Part shown: piece by piece, positions 55,536 through 64,000 of the stretch
Position numbering within the stretch: position 1 is the first letter of the stretch
Layout: every line of letters begins with the position of its first letter
DNA from: Sphingomonas montanisoli
GTDB lineage: Bacteria; Pseudomonadota; Alphaproteobacteria; Sphingomonadales; Sphingomonadaceae
Length of the DNA: 64,000 bases
Reading direction: 5' to 3'
Assembly: GCF_008274695.1 (NCBI RefSeq)
Contig: NZ_VTOU01000001.1
Span: 992,001-1,056,000 of the forward strand
Made by a program: the position numbers and the translations under genes
The notes under the pieces: generated by a model
Databases searched by the model: none
What the model was told of the DNA's origin: nothing
Seen by the model: only the letters and a program-made list of their open reading frames with translations

Positions 55536-56504
55536 ATGCCCCGCATGCGCGTGCTTCTGACAGGATCGAGCGGATGGCTGGGCCGCTATCTCGCCCCTTT
55601 GCTCCGTCGGTCGGGGCATCACTGCGTCGGACTCGACGTCGTCGGTGGGCCGGATACCGACGTGATCGGCAGCGTCGCCGATCGTGCACTGATCGATCGC
55701 ATCTTCGGCGAACATGGGATCGAGGCGGTCATTCACGGCGGCGCACTCCACAAGCCCGATATCGTGCGCTTCCCCGTGCAGAGCTTCGTCGACACCAACG
55801 TCACAGGCACGCTCAACCTGCTGGAGGCGGCGGCGCGGGCCGGGCATGATCGCTTCGTCTTCACCTCGACCACGTCGTTGATGATCACCCAGGCGATCCG
55901 CGACGAAGACGGTGACAAGGCGGTATGGCTGACCGAGGCGACCGGCCCCCTCGCCCCGCGCAATATCTACGGCGTCACCAAGCTGGCGGCCGAAGGGCTT
56001 TGCCGGCTCTACAGCGCCGATCACGGCCTGAACGCGATCGTCCTACGCACCGGGCGCTTCTTCCCCGAGGAGGACGATACGCATCGCGCGCTTTCCGGCG
56101 AGAATATGAAGGCGAACGAGTTCCTAAACCGGCGCCTGACGGTGGAGGATGCCGCCGCCGCGCACCTCGCCGCGCTGGAACGCGCGCCAAACATCGGTCA
56201 CGACATCTTCATCGTTTCGGCCGCAACGCCCTTCACGCCGGATGAGGCCGCCGAGCTCAAGGCAGATGCCCCTTCGCTGATCGTGCGCCATTTCCCCGAC
56301 GCGGCCAAACTCTACGCGGCACGCGGCTGGTCGCTGCCCCAAAGCATCGGACGCGTCTATGATGCGGGGCACATGGAGCGACGGCTGGGTTATCGATGCC
56401 CGACCGATTTCGCCGCTATACTCGATGCCCTGCGGTCGGGCACAGAAATGCCCTTCGCACACGACGCCGACTACGTTTCGCCGATGATCAGCCGAGCGAG
56501 TTGA
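55536..56504 (+). CDS. NAD-dependent epimerase/dehydratase (extended SDR)
   Basis: 322 residues. TGSSGWLGRYL near residue 9 binds NAD(P), and the active site is STTSLM...YGVTK. LRTGRFFPEEDD and the later substrate region are typical of extended SDRs acting on nucleotide sugars or similar substrates. ATG 55536 or 55545 could be the start. It converges with a small minus-strand gene, overlapping its end by 17 bases. Confidence 0.85.
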   Translation: MPRMRVLLTGSSGWLGRYLAPLLRRSGHHCVGLDVVGGPDTDVIGSVADRALIDRIFGEHGIEAVIHGGALHKPDIVRFPVQSFVDTNVTGTLNLLEAAARAGHDRFVFTSTTSLMITQAIRDEDGDKAVWLTEATGPLAPRNIYGVTKLAAEGLCRLYSADHGLNAIVLRTGRFFPEEDDTHRALSGENMKANEFLNRRLTVEDAAAAHLAALERAPNIGHDIFIVSAATPFTPDEAAELKADAPSLIVRHFPDAAKLYAARGWSLPQSIGRVYDAGHMERRLGYRCPTDFAAILDALRSGTEMPFAHDADYVSPMISRAS

Positions 56505-56688
56505 GGATAACCGCCTCTACGACGCGCTCCGGCATTGGGAGCAGCTTGCCGAGGCCGGGAGCCTGCTCCTCCCCCTGAACCGCGACATCGTCATCAAGGG
56601 TCGCGCGGTGCCATTGCAGCAATGCGAAGCAACCAATCCAGATCAACGAGGCGAGCAACAGCCCCGGCACCATCTTCTTGATACTCAA
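56488..56688 (-). CDS. Small single-pass membrane protein, hypothetical
   Basis: About 66 residues: a basic start (SIKKM), one hydrophobic segment (VPGLLLASLIWIGCFALLQW) and an acidic then Leu-rich tail. TTG 56688 follows AAGGAAG; ATG 56673 is an alternative. It lies 113 bases after lpdA on the same strand. No family recognised. Confidence 0.45.
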   Translation of the reverse strand: MSIKKMVPGLLLASLIWIGCFALLQWHRATLDDDVAVQGEEQAPGLGKLLPMPERVVEAVILNSLG

Positions 56689-56800
56689 AACGCTTCCTTA
56701 GACCCCGAGTGGAGCGACCCCATCGGAGAGGGCGACCAACGGGCCGCCAAGACAATGTCGCTTCGCCGAACGCACGACGGCGTTCGACGAAGCGCATGGT

Positions 56801-58198
56801 TCAGATATGCAGCGGGCGCCCGTAAGCGGACAGCACCGCTTCGTGCATCGTCTCGCTGATCGTCGGGTGCGGGAAGATCGTGCCCATCAGCTCAGCCTCG
56901 GTGGTCTCGAGCGTCTTGCCGATCACATAGCCCTGGATCAGTTCGGTCACTTCGGCGCCGACCATGTGGGCACCCAGCAGCTCGCCGGTCTTGGCGTCGA
57001 ACACCGTCTTGATAAAGCCTTCCGGCTCGCCCAGCGCGATCGCCTTGCCATTGCCGATGAACGGGAATTTGCCGACCTTCAGCTCGTAACCCGCTTCCTT
57101 GGCCTTCGCCTCGGTCAGGCCCACGCTCGCGATCTGCGGGTGGCAATAGGTGCATCCAGGGATATTGTTGCGGTCCATCGCGTGCGGATGCTGGCCGGCC
57201 AGATGCTCGACCGCGATCACCGCCTCGTGCATCGCCTTGTGCGCGAGCCAGGGGCCGTCGGTGACATCGCCGATCGCATAGATGCCCGGCACGTTGGTCT
57301 GGCCATACTCGTCGGTCTTGATGTGGTAACGCTTGTCGGGTTCGACGCCGACCGTCTCCAGCCCGATATTTTCGACATTCGGCACGATGCCGACCGCGAC
57401 GATGACGTGGCTATACTCTTCGGTCGTGACCTTGCCGTCGGGATCCTTGATCTCGGCGGTGATGCCCTTGGCCGACGACGTGATCTTCTGGACGCCGGTC
57501 TTGGTGCGGATCTTCATGCCCTGCTTGGTCAAAGCCTTGGTCATGAAGGCGCTGACCTCCTGGTCCTCGACCGGCACGATCCGGTCGAGCATTTCGACGA
57601 TCGTCACCTCAGCGCCCATATCGTTATAGAAGCTGGCGAACTCGACCCCGATCGCGCCCGAACCGATGACGAGCAGCTTGGTCGGCATCTCCTTGGGCGT
57701 CATCGCGTGACGATAGGTCCAGATCTTGTCGCCGTCCGCCTTGGCGAAGGGCAGTTCGCGGGCGCGGGCGCCGGTGGCGATGATGATGTTCTTGGCGCTG
57801 ATCTCGGTGGTCGCGCCGTCCTTCGTCACCGCGATCTTGTCCTTGGCGACGAGTTTGCCGTCACCGAAATGGACCGCGATCTTGTGCTTCTTCATCAGGC
57901 CGGTGACGCCCTGGTTGAGCTGCTTGGCCACGCCACGCGAACGCGCAATCACTTTGGCCAGATCGAAATCGGGCTTGCCCGCCGACAGGCCGAAGCTGTC
58001 GGCATGCTTCATATAGTGGAAAATCTCGGACGAGCGCAGCAGCGCTTTGGTGGGGATGCAGCCCCAGTTGAGGCAGATGCCGCCGAGCAATTCGCGCTCG
58101 ACGATCGCGGTCTTGAGGCCGAGCTGCGCGGCACGGATCGCGGCGACATAGCCGCCGGGGCCGGAACCGAGAACGATCAGGTCATAGCTGTCAGCCAC
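56801..58198 (-). CDS. lpdA: Dihydrolipoamide dehydrogenase (E3)
   Basis: 465 residues. FAD motif GSGPGGYVAA at residues 11-20, redox disulphide Cys42/Cys47 in GGICLNWGCIPT, NAD motif VIGSGAIGVEFASF and the C-terminal HPTISE with the catalytic His. It reoxidises lipoamide in the pyruvate and other 2-oxo acid dehydrogenases. GTG 58198 follows AAGGGAG, four bases after the thioesterase stop. It is in the pdhC-thioesterase-lpdA unit. Confidence 0.96.
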   Translation of the reverse strand: MADSYDLIVLGSGPGGYVAAIRAAQLGLKTAIVERELLGGICLNWGCIPTKALLRSSEIFHYMKHADSFGLSAGKPDFDLAKVIARSRGVAKQLNQGVTGLMKKHKIAVHFGDGKLVAKDKIAVTKDGATTEISAKNIIIATGARARELPFAKADGDKIWTYRHAMTPKEMPTKLLVIGSGAIGVEFASFYNDMGAEVTIVEMLDRIVPVEDQEVSAFMTKALTKQGMKIRTKTGVQKITSSAKGITAEIKDPDGKVTTEEYSHVIVAVGIVPNVENIGLETVGVEPDKRYHIKTDEYGQTNVPGIYAIGDVTDGPWLAHKAMHEAVIAVEHLAGQHPHAMDRNNIPGCTYCHPQIASVGLTEAKAKEAGYELKVGKFPFIGNGKAIALGEPEGFIKTVFDAKTGELLGAHMVGAEVTELIQGYVIGKTLETTEAELMGTIFPHPTISETMHEAVLSAYGRPLHI

Positions 58199-58202
58199 TG
58201 GG

Positions 58203-58598
58203 TCAGACTCCCTTGATATTTTCGATGACGCGGGGTCGGCCATCCTCACCGATCGCGACGAAGGTGAAGACGGCGTGGGTAACCTTGTCGGTCTCCTCGC
58301 CATTGCGCTCCCGGCGCCAGGCGGCGACGTCGATCTTCATCGAGGTGCGTCCGACATGGACCAGTTCGGCATAGACCGACACCACTTCGCCGATCTTGAC
58401 CGGCCGGTGAAAGGTCATCCCGTCGAGCGCAATCGTGACTGCCCGCCCCCGCGAATAGCGCGCCGCGACTACCCCCGCCGCCTGGTCCATCAGCCCCAGC
58501 AGCCAGCCGCCGAAGATGTCGCCATAGGCGTTGGTATCCGCCGGCATCGCAACCACGCGGATCGCGGGCTCGCCGATTGGGGGAAGCTCATCGCTCAT
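58203..58598 (-). CDS. Acyl-CoA thioesterase, hotdog fold (YciA type)
   Basis: 131 residues. MPADTNAYGDIFGGWLLGLMD contains the N-Asp and helix motif of YciA-like thioesterases (written here as found, in two parts by the family: ADTNAYGDIFGG and WLLGLMDQAAG). FHRPVKIGEVVSVYAEL is the typical second strand. It lies between pdhC and lpdA, 31 and 4 bases from them. It may release surplus acyl-CoA when pyruvate oxidation is high; that is inference. Confidence 0.87.
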   Translation of the reverse strand: MSDELPPIGEPAIRVVAMPADTNAYGDIFGGWLLGLMDQAAGVVAARYSRGRAVTIALDGMTFHRPVKIGEVVSVYAELVHVGRTSMKIDVAAWRRERNGEETDKVTHAVFTFVAIGEDGRPRVIENIKGV

Positions 58599-58629
58599 CG
58601 CGCCTCTCCCTTTCGGGGAGAGCGGCAGA

Positions 58630-59943
58630 TCACGCCAGCATCCCCAGCGGGTTTTCGACGAGGCGCTTGAATGCGGCCATCAGTTCGGCACCGACCGCGC
58701 CGTCGATCGCGCGGTGATCGAAGCTGCCGGTGACGGTCAGCAGCGTGGCGACCGTCAGTTCGTCACCCACGACATGCGGGCGCTTCTCACCGGAACCCAC
58801 AGCCAGGATCATCGCCTGGGGCGGATTGATGACGGCAGTGAAGTGCTTGATGCCGAACATGCCCATGTTCGAGATCGAGGCGGTGCCGCCCTGATATTCG
58901 TTGGGGGCGAGCTTGCCTTCCTTGGCGCGGGCCGCAAGATCCTTCGCCTCTGTTGCGATCGCCGACAGGCTCTTGGTGTCGGCGCCGGTCACGATCGGGG
59001 TGATAAGGCCGCCCGGGATTGCCACCGCGATCGAGATGTCGGCGCGCTTATACTTGATCAGCGTGTCGCCGGCGAAGCTGACGTTGCAGTCGGGCACTTC
59101 CATCAGCGCGATCGCCAGCGCCTTGATCAGCATGTCGTTGACCGACAGCTTCACGCCGCGCGATTCGAGCGACTTGTTGAGCTCACCGCGCAGCTTGAGC
59201 AGCGGATCGAGCACGATATCAACCGTCAGGTAGATGTGCGGGCTCTGCTGCATCGATTCGGTCAGGCGGCGCGCGATCGTCTTGCGCATGCCCGAAAGCT
59301 TGACCTCTTCATGCGGGATGTCCGGATTGCCGGCGCCCGATGCGGCCTGAGCGGGCGCAGTCTTCGCGGCCTCGGCCTTGGGCGCCTCGGACGGCTTGGC
59401 TTCGCCCTTGGGAGCCTCGGCCAGCTTGGCACTGCCCTTCGGCGCACCGTCGAGATCGGCCTTGACGATGCGACCGTTCGGGCCGGAACCGCTGACCTGC
59501 GCGAGATCGATGCCCGCATCGGCGGCGAGGCGGCGGGCGAGCGGGCTCGCCTTCACGCGATCGCCCGACGAAGCGGTGGGCGCCGGAGCGGGCTTGGACT
59601 CAGCCTTGGGTTCTTCAGCCTTTGGAGCATCGGCCTTAGGCGCTTCCTTGGGAGCCTCTTCCTTCTTCGGCTCGGCCTTGGGTGCGGGCGCATCGCCCTC
59701 ATCCTCACCTTTGATGATCGCGATCACCGCGCCGACCTTCACGCCTTCGCTGCCCTCGGCAACGACGAGCTTTTCGATCGTGCCTTCATCAATGGCCTCG
59801 AATTCCATCGTGGCTTTGTCGGTCTCGATTTCGGCCAGGAGATCGCCCGACTTGACGGCGTCCCCTTCCTTTACGAGCCATTTGGACAGGGTGCCCTCCT
59901 CCATCGTGGGGGAAAGCGCGGGCATTTTCAGTTCGATCGGCAT
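58630..59943 (-). CDS. pdhC: Pyruvate dehydrogenase complex E2, dihydrolipoamide acetyltransferase
   Basis: 437 residues. A single lipoyl domain (residues 1-80, lipoylated Lys in ETDKATMEF), an Ala/Pro/Lys-rich linker, an E3/E1-binding domain ([19 protein letters not shown], about 130-165), a second linker, and the catalytic core with [10 protein letters not shown] (His and Asp). ATG 59943 begins [17 protein letters not shown], as in alphaproteobacterial PdhC. The pdhA and pdhB genes are not adjacent. Confidence 0.94.
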   Translation of the reverse strand: MPIELKMPALSPTMEEGTLSKWLVKEGDAVKSGDLLAEIETDKATMEFEAIDEGTIEKLVVAEGSEGVKVGAVIAIIKGEDEGDAPAPKAEPKKEEAPKEAPKADAPKAEEPKAESKPAPAPTASSGDRVKASPLARRLAADAGIDLAQVSGSGPNGRIVKADLDGAPKGSAKLAEAPKGEAKPSEAPKAEAAKTAPAQAASGAGNPDIPHEEVKLSGMRKTIARRLTESMQQSPHIYLTVDIVLDPLLKLRGELNKSLESRGVKLSVNDMLIKALAIALMEVPDCNVSFAGDTLIKYKRADISIAVAIPGGLITPIVTGADTKSLSAIATEAKDLAARAKEGKLAPNEYQGGTASISNMGMFGIKHFTAVINPPQAMILAVGSGEKRPHVVGDELTVATLLTVTGSFDHRAIDGAVGAELMAAFKRLVENPLGMLA

Positions 59944-60081
59944 GAATGGACCTCGGCGTAGGGGACGCTCAGGAATGCGGGGTTCATTTCCGCGCTGGCC
60001 CACGGAAGGTCAAGGCCTCGACTTGCACATTCGTCATGATTGCGCCAGCTTTCATGCGAAAATTCGAGAGGGCGTGGGGCA

Positions 60082-60537
60082 ATGCGGACATATCTGGTCG
60101 TCATCGACGACAGCGACGAGGCACGCGTTGCGCTGCGTTTCGCCGCGCGCCGCGCTGCCAAGACGGCCGGCGCGGTCGAGATTCTAGCGCTCGTCGATCA
60201 GCCCGAATTCGTCCAGTGGGGCGCGGTTCAGCAGGCGATGGAAGAGGAAGCGCGGCTGCGCGCCGAGGCTCTGGTCGCTCAGGCGGCGGGCGCCCTGATC
60301 GAGGAAACCGGCCTGCGTCCGTCGATCACGGTGCGGCAGGGCGACGGAGTCGCCGTGGTCCGCGCGCTGCTCGAGGAGCGGCCTGGCGTCGCGGCGCTGG
60401 TGCTGGGCGCCGCGGCATCGGGATCGCCCGGCAAGCTGATCGCGCATTTCGCGGGCGCCGATGCGGGCGCCCTCCCCTGCCCGCTGATGATCATCCCGGG
60501 TTCGTTGTCCGACGAAGCCCTCGATCGCCTGAGCTGA
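60082..60537 (+). CDS. Universal stress protein (UspA family)
   Basis: 151 residues. The first strand MRTYLVVIDDSDEARVALRF and the VALVLGAAASGSPGKLI region (GxxG-x-G-type loop of the ATP-binding Usp group) are typical. ATG 60082 follows GTGGGGCA. The gene lies eight bases before the peptidase start, so they may share a transcript. Confidence 0.8.
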   Translation: MRTYLVVIDDSDEARVALRFAARRAAKTAGAVEILALVDQPEFVQWGAVQQAMEEEARLRAEALVAQAAGALIEETGLRPSITVRQGDGVAVVRALLEERPGVAALVLGAAASGSPGKLIAHFAGADAGALPCPLMIIPGSLSDEALDRLS

Positions 60538-60544
60538 GGTTGCC

Positions 60545-61846
60545 ATGAAATCTCCGGTCCTTCTCGCCCTCCTCCTCACCGCGGCGCCGGCCCTGGCAGC
60601 ACCGGAGGCGGCGAACCCCAAGGAATTGCACGCGACTGTCGAGAAGCTGGTGAGCTTCGGCACCCGGCACACGCTGTCGACGACAACCGATCCCCGGCGG
60701 GGCATCGGTGCGGCGCGGACCTGGGCGGCGCATCGCTTCGGCGAGATTTCGAAGGCGTGCGGCGGTTGCCTGACCGTCGAGCAGGTCGCCGACACGTTCA
60801 CCGGCCCGCGCGCGCCCAAAGGGATCGTCGTCGCCAACGTGCTCGCGATCCAGAAGGGTTCGGAAGAACCCAACCGCGTGATCATGATCGCAGGCCATAT
60901 CGACAGTCGCGTGACCGACGTGATGAACTTCACGTCCGACGCCCCCGGTGCGAACGACGACGGATCGGGCAGTGCGCTGGTGGTCGAAGCCGCACGGATC
61001 CTATCGAAGACAAGACCCAAGGCAACGATCGTCTACGCGTTGCTGTCGGGCGAGGAGCAGGGGCTGTGGGGTGGCCAACTGCTTGCGCGCACCGCGAAGG
61101 ATCGCGGTTGGCAGGTGACCGCGATGCTCAACAACGACATCGTCGGCAACACCCACGGCACCGCCGGCAATCATATCGACGACAAGGTCCGTGTGTTCAG
61201 CGAAGGCATACGCTCCTCCGAAGATGCCGATGCGGCCAAGCTGCGGCGCGGAATCGGCGGCGAGGATGACGGCCCGTCGCGCGCGCTCGCCAAATATGTC
61301 GACGGGGTCGCGACCAGGATCAAGGGGCTGGAGGTTCTGGCGATCCGCCGCCCCGACCGTTTCCAGCGCGGGGGCGATCACAGCCCGTCGCTCGACCTCG
61401 GCTATCCCGCGATCCGCTTTTCTGAAGCGACCGAGAATTATGATCGCGAGCATCAGGATCTGCGGACCGAAAATGGCCGCGTCTATGGCGACACGATCGA
61501 CGCGATGGACTTCCCATATCTGGCGCGCGTGACCGACATCAATGTCGCCACGATCGCGGCCCTCGCCAACGCGCCGGCCGCGCCAGCCAATGCGACGATA
61601 GCCGGCGCGCTATCGAACGATACGACGGTGAAGTGGGATGCCGTGCCGGGCGCCGCCGGCTACCGCGTCTATTGGCGCCGCGCCGACGGGATGGACTGGA
61701 CCGACCATCGCGATGTGAAGGGCGCTGCCGAGCTTTTCCTGAAGGACGTCAACATAGACGATACCTTCTTCGGCGTCTCGGCCCTCGCCGCCGATGGCAG
61801 CGAGAGCCTTATCAGCTTCTGCGCGGGCCAGCCGCGCAAGAATTAA
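60545..61846 (+). CDS. Secreted M28-family zinc aminopeptidase
   Basis: 433 residues with signal peptide (LLALLLTAAPALAAP). Two-zinc ligands: His118 (GHIDS), Asp138 (GANDDGSGS), Glu170/171 (LLSGEEQG), Asp198 (NNDIVGN) and His303 (DREHQ). The last ~90 residues form a fibronectin-III-like domain. It would remove N-terminal residues from peptides in the periplasm or outside. Its 3' end overlaps the convergent SDR gene by four bases. Confidence 0.88.
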   Translation: MKSPVLLALLLTAAPALAAPEAANPKELHATVEKLVSFGTRHTLSTTTDPRRGIGAARTWAAHRFGEISKACGGCLTVEQVADTFTGPRAPKGIVVANVLAIQKGSEEPNRVIMIAGHIDSRVTDVMNFTSDAPGANDDGSGSALVVEAARILSKTRPKATIVYALLSGEEQGLWGGQLLARTAKDRGWQVTAMLNNDIVGNTHGTAGNHIDDKVRVFSEGIRSSEDADAAKLRRGIGGEDDGPSRALAKYVDGVATRIKGLEVLAIRRPDRFQRGGDHSPSLDLGYPAIRFSEATENYDREHQDLRTENGRVYGDTIDAMDFPYLARVTDINVATIAALANAPAAPANATIAGALSNDTTVKWDAVPGAAGYRVYWRRADGMDWTDHRDVKGAAELFLKDVNIDDTFFGVSALAADGSESLISFCAGQPRKN

Positions 61847-62661
61847 AGCGCCGCAGCGCCGTCGACGATGACGATCTGACCGCTGACGTAAGACGCCTGG
61901 TTCGACGCGAGATAAGCGAACAGGTCGCCCGCTTCTTCCGGAGCCGCCGGACGGCCGGTGCGCAACCAGCTGACGACGCGGTTGAGCAGGTTGCACATCA
62001 TCTGCTCAGGCGTCGTGACATCGAGACCCGCGCCCGGATCCGGCGGCAACATCGCCTTGAACTGCTCCATCGTCGCGGGAACCACAACGCTGATGCCCAC
62101 GCCGTTGCAGCGGATATTGTGCGGAGCTTCCTCCGCCGCGACCTGACGGATCAGCGCCTCTACCGCACCCTTGGAGAAAGGCGAGATGCCATCGAAGTCG
62201 ATGACGCGCTTGTTCGCGAAGGTGGTGCACAGAACGAAGCTGCCGCCACCCGCCTTGCGGAAATGCGGCACGACACGCTGGACGACGCGGAAGAAGGCGA
62301 GGCCATCGCCCTTGAAGAAGGTTTCGACCTCTTCGGTCGTGAAATCGGCGATGCGATTGAACGGCACCGGCGCGCCCGCGGGGATCAGGACGCTGTGGAG
62401 GCGACCAGCCTGTTCCTGTGCGAAAGCGATCGTCGCGTCGATCGAGGCATCGTCCTCCATATCCATCTGCCGCGCCCAGACCTTGAGCCCTTCGGCGCGC
62501 AGCTCGGCCTCGAGCGCGTCGGCGGCGTCCTTGTTGCTGCGATAGGTGAAGATGGTCGGCACGTCGGTCTGCGCCATGCGCCGAACGACGCCCTGCCCGA
62601 CACGCCCCGTGCCGCCGCAAACGAGCGCGCAGCCTTCGGGGTAGGTCAATGTGATCGCCAT
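61843..62661 (-). CDS. SDR-family protein with altered active site
   Basis: 272 residues, SDR fold. The cofactor motif GGTGRVGQG is near residue 16. At the place of the catalytic YxxxK the sequence reads GISPFSK, so Ser160 replaces Tyr with Lys164 kept, and Thr147 stands for the catalytic Ser. It may be an inactive or noncanonical member. It is the downstream member of a pair with the SDR at 62774-63646, 112 bases away. Confidence 0.8.
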   Translation of the reverse strand: MAITLTYPEGCALVCGGTGRVGQGVVRRMAQTDVPTIFTYRSNKDAADALEAELRAEGLKVWARQMDMEDDASIDATIAFAQEQAGRLHSVLIPAGAPVPFNRIADFTTEEVETFFKGDGLAFFRVVQRVVPHFRKAGGGSFVLCTTFANKRVIDFDGISPFSKGAVEALIRQVAAEEAPHNIRCNGVGISVVVPATMEQFKAMLPPDPGAGLDVTTPEQMMCNLLNRVVSWLRTGRPAAPEEAGDLFAYLASNQASYVSGQIVIVDGAAAL

Positions 62662-62773
62662 TCGTCTCTCCTGTGTCGGGTCGGCTGTGATCGCCGATCC
62701 CCCATGCTCGTTGGACGTTACATCCTGTCGCAGATTTGGAAAGCGCGGCGGCGGATTTCTCCGCTGCTCCGGA

Positions 62774-63646
62774 TCACTCCGCGTTTGCCAGCATCGGGCG
62801 CATCGCCGGATCGATCGATGTCCGGATCGCTCCGATCACGCCCCCATCGACCCGCAGGTCGCAACCGGTGATGAAGCTCGCGCCTTCCCCGCACAGGAAC
62901 CAAGCCGCCTCGGCAATGTCGGCAACGGTGCCCCAGCGGCCGGCGGGGGTCATCGCAAGCATGCCGGCCGCGCTCGGATCCTCCACCTCACGGAGCCCCA
63001 TCGGGGTGTGGATCAGCCCTGGCGAGATCGAGACGATTCGCGCGCCCTTCGCCGCCCAGCGGCCGGCCCGACGTTCGGCCATGTCGATCACCCTTCGCTT
63101 CGACACGCCATAGGCCATTGCCGACGCGCCGAAATCGCTCGTCCCCGGTGCAGCGATCTTCGGGCGCAGCCGATCGATCAAAGCCGGGTCGACCGGGTCG
63201 GACAGCAAGGTATCGATCTCGATATTCGGCCCCATCAGATGCCCCGCGACCGACGCGATCAGCACCGTGACCGAACCGGGCGCCAGCGCGGGTTCGATCG
63301 CGCGGAGCAGCTTTTCGGTCGCGACCAGATTGACCCGGATGATGCGATCCCAGTCCGCGAGCTGGGGCGAAAGGCCGGCCGCGTGCAGCAGCGCGCCGAG
63401 GCCGCCTTCGCCGCCGGTCACGCTCACAAGTTCGGTCAGCAGCGCATCTTCGCCCAGATCACCGGGGAGCGCGGCGGCGACGGTATAGCCTTCGCCGCGC
63501 AGTTCCTCAGTGAACATGCGCAGCTTGTCAGCCGCCACGTCGGTCAGCACCAGGTCCATCGTCGCGCCGAAGCGTCGCGCCAGTGCGCGGCCCATGCCGC
63601 CGCTCGCTCCCGTGATAACTGCCTTGCGCCGAACAGAATTCCTCAT
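62774..63646 (-). CDS. Short-chain dehydrogenase/reductase
   Basis: 290 residues. TGASGGMGRAL near residue 14, the nucleotide-loop TDVAADK, and active-site YGVSK with Ser in LIASVAG. The loop between the Ser and Tyr (about 40 residues) is longer than usual, as in 3-alpha-hydroxysteroid dehydrogenase-like SDRs. ATG 63646 follows GGGAGAGAG; it is divergent from the SDR at 63729. Confidence 0.86.
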   Translation of the reverse strand: MRNSVRRKAVITGASGGMGRALARRFGATMDLVLTDVAADKLRMFTEELRGEGYTVAAALPGDLGEDALLTELVSVTGGEGGLGALLHAAGLSPQLADWDRIIRVNLVATEKLLRAIEPALAPGSVTVLIASVAGHLMGPNIEIDTLLSDPVDPALIDRLRPKIAAPGTSDFGASAMAYGVSKRRVIDMAERRAGRWAAKGARIVSISPGLIHTPMGLREVEDPSAAGMLAMTPAGRWGTVADIAEAAWFLCGEGASFITGCDLRVDGGVIGAIRTSIDPAMRPMLANAE

Positions 63647-63728
63647 GTCTCTCTCCCGATTTTTGCCAGCGGTAGCGCGGTTCGGAACGCGATGGTAGCG
63701 GTTGGCCAAAGACAGGAGGGGATGCGAG

Positions 63729-64000
63729 ATGAGCTTCGAAGGCAAGGTCGCGATCGTGACGGGGGTGAAGCCGGGCAATATCGGCCAGGCGATCGCCGAT
63801 GCGCTGGTCGCCAAGGGCGCGAAAATCGCCGTCGGCGCCACAAAGGATGAGAGCGGCAAGGCGGCCGTGGCTGCGATCGAGGCGGCGGGCGGCGAGGCGA
63901 CCTATGGCATCGTCGACATCGCCTCGCTCGAAAGCTGCACCGCGCTGGCGGCGCTCGCGGCCGAACGCTTCGGGCGAATCGACTATCTGGTCAACAATGC
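63729..64000 (+). CDS. Short-chain dehydrogenase/reductase (partial, runs off right edge)
   Basis: The first ~90 residues. KVAIVTGVKPGNIGQAIADA gives the SDR cofactor motif in the TGxxxGxG variant with a Pro, and the fragment ends at NNA of the NNAG motif. ATG 63729 follows GACAGGAGGGG. A direct repeat GGTAGCG (63671-63677 and 63694-63700) is in the promoter region. Confidence 0.85.
   Translation, partial: MSFEGKVAIVTGVKPGNIGQAIADALVAKGAKIAVGATKDESGKAAVAAIEAAGGEATYGIVDIASLESCTALAALAAERFGRIDYLVNN

Overview
The window looks like a chromosomal segment of a GC-rich alphaproteobacterium of the order Sphingomonadales. I base this on gene style and order: a joined str-S10-spc ribosomal cluster, a Rieske oxygenase/SDR-rich accessory region, DUF11 surface proteins, a pdhC-thioesterase-lpdA run and many small Arg-rich secreted proteins. 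I could not run a taxonomic search, so genus is not claimed. No rRNA, tRNA, CRISPR array, phage or transposase gene was recognised.

Layout. (1) 1-2591: end of an amino-acid permease, an alpha/beta hydrolase overlapping a GFA-domain gene, and a LolA-like carrier. (2) 2803-10451, minus strand: a four-gene operon of secreted DUF11 proteins ending in a 1689-residue protein with a predicted outer-membrane barrel. Three of the four share a sequence motif just after the signal peptide. (3) 10728-16005: TetR regulator, SDR, two alpha/beta hydrolases, a second permease, and a gene-free GC-rich stretch full of inverted repeats. (4) 16044-28447: a catabolic region with a LuxR regulator, a crotonase-fold protein that keeps the catalytic residues of 6-oxocamphor hydrolase, a 2Fe-2S ferredoxin, a Rieske oxygenase, an amidase, SDRs, a MaoC-type hydratase, an alpha/beta hydrolase without its serine, a luciferase-like flavin monooxygenase and an aldehyde dehydrogenase. 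A 20-bp inverted repeat lies in front of both the LuxR gene and the distant aldehyde dehydrogenase gene, with a weaker copy before the crotonase gene, which suggests one regulon. (5) 28643-48814, minus strand: gdhA, then adk-secY-rplO, an inserted membrane-protein gene, and rpmD up to rpsL, including tuf and fusA. The rpsM-rpsK-rpoA-rplQ block that commonly follows adk is absent here. (6) 49082-56688: CDF metal transporter, amidohydrolase and cutA; then three peptidoglycan enzymes, a small repeat protein, an epimerase and a small membrane protein. (7) 56801-64000: lpdA, thioesterase and pdhC, a UspA protein, an M28 peptidase and three SDR genes, the last cut by the window end.

How the genes work together. 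The ribosomal block is one long leftward array driven from a good promoter at 49008-49036. It is punctuated by hairpins and a likely attenuator before rplC, and is broken by a foreign-looking gene plus an intrinsic terminator between rpmD and rplO. The catabolic block could oxidise a cyclic substrate (Rieske system), open a beta-diketone by retro-Claisen cleavage, and process the product through hydratase, dehydrogenases and the aldehyde dehydrogenase. The substrate is unknown. Three families of dispersed palindromic repeats fill many of the gaps between transcription units.
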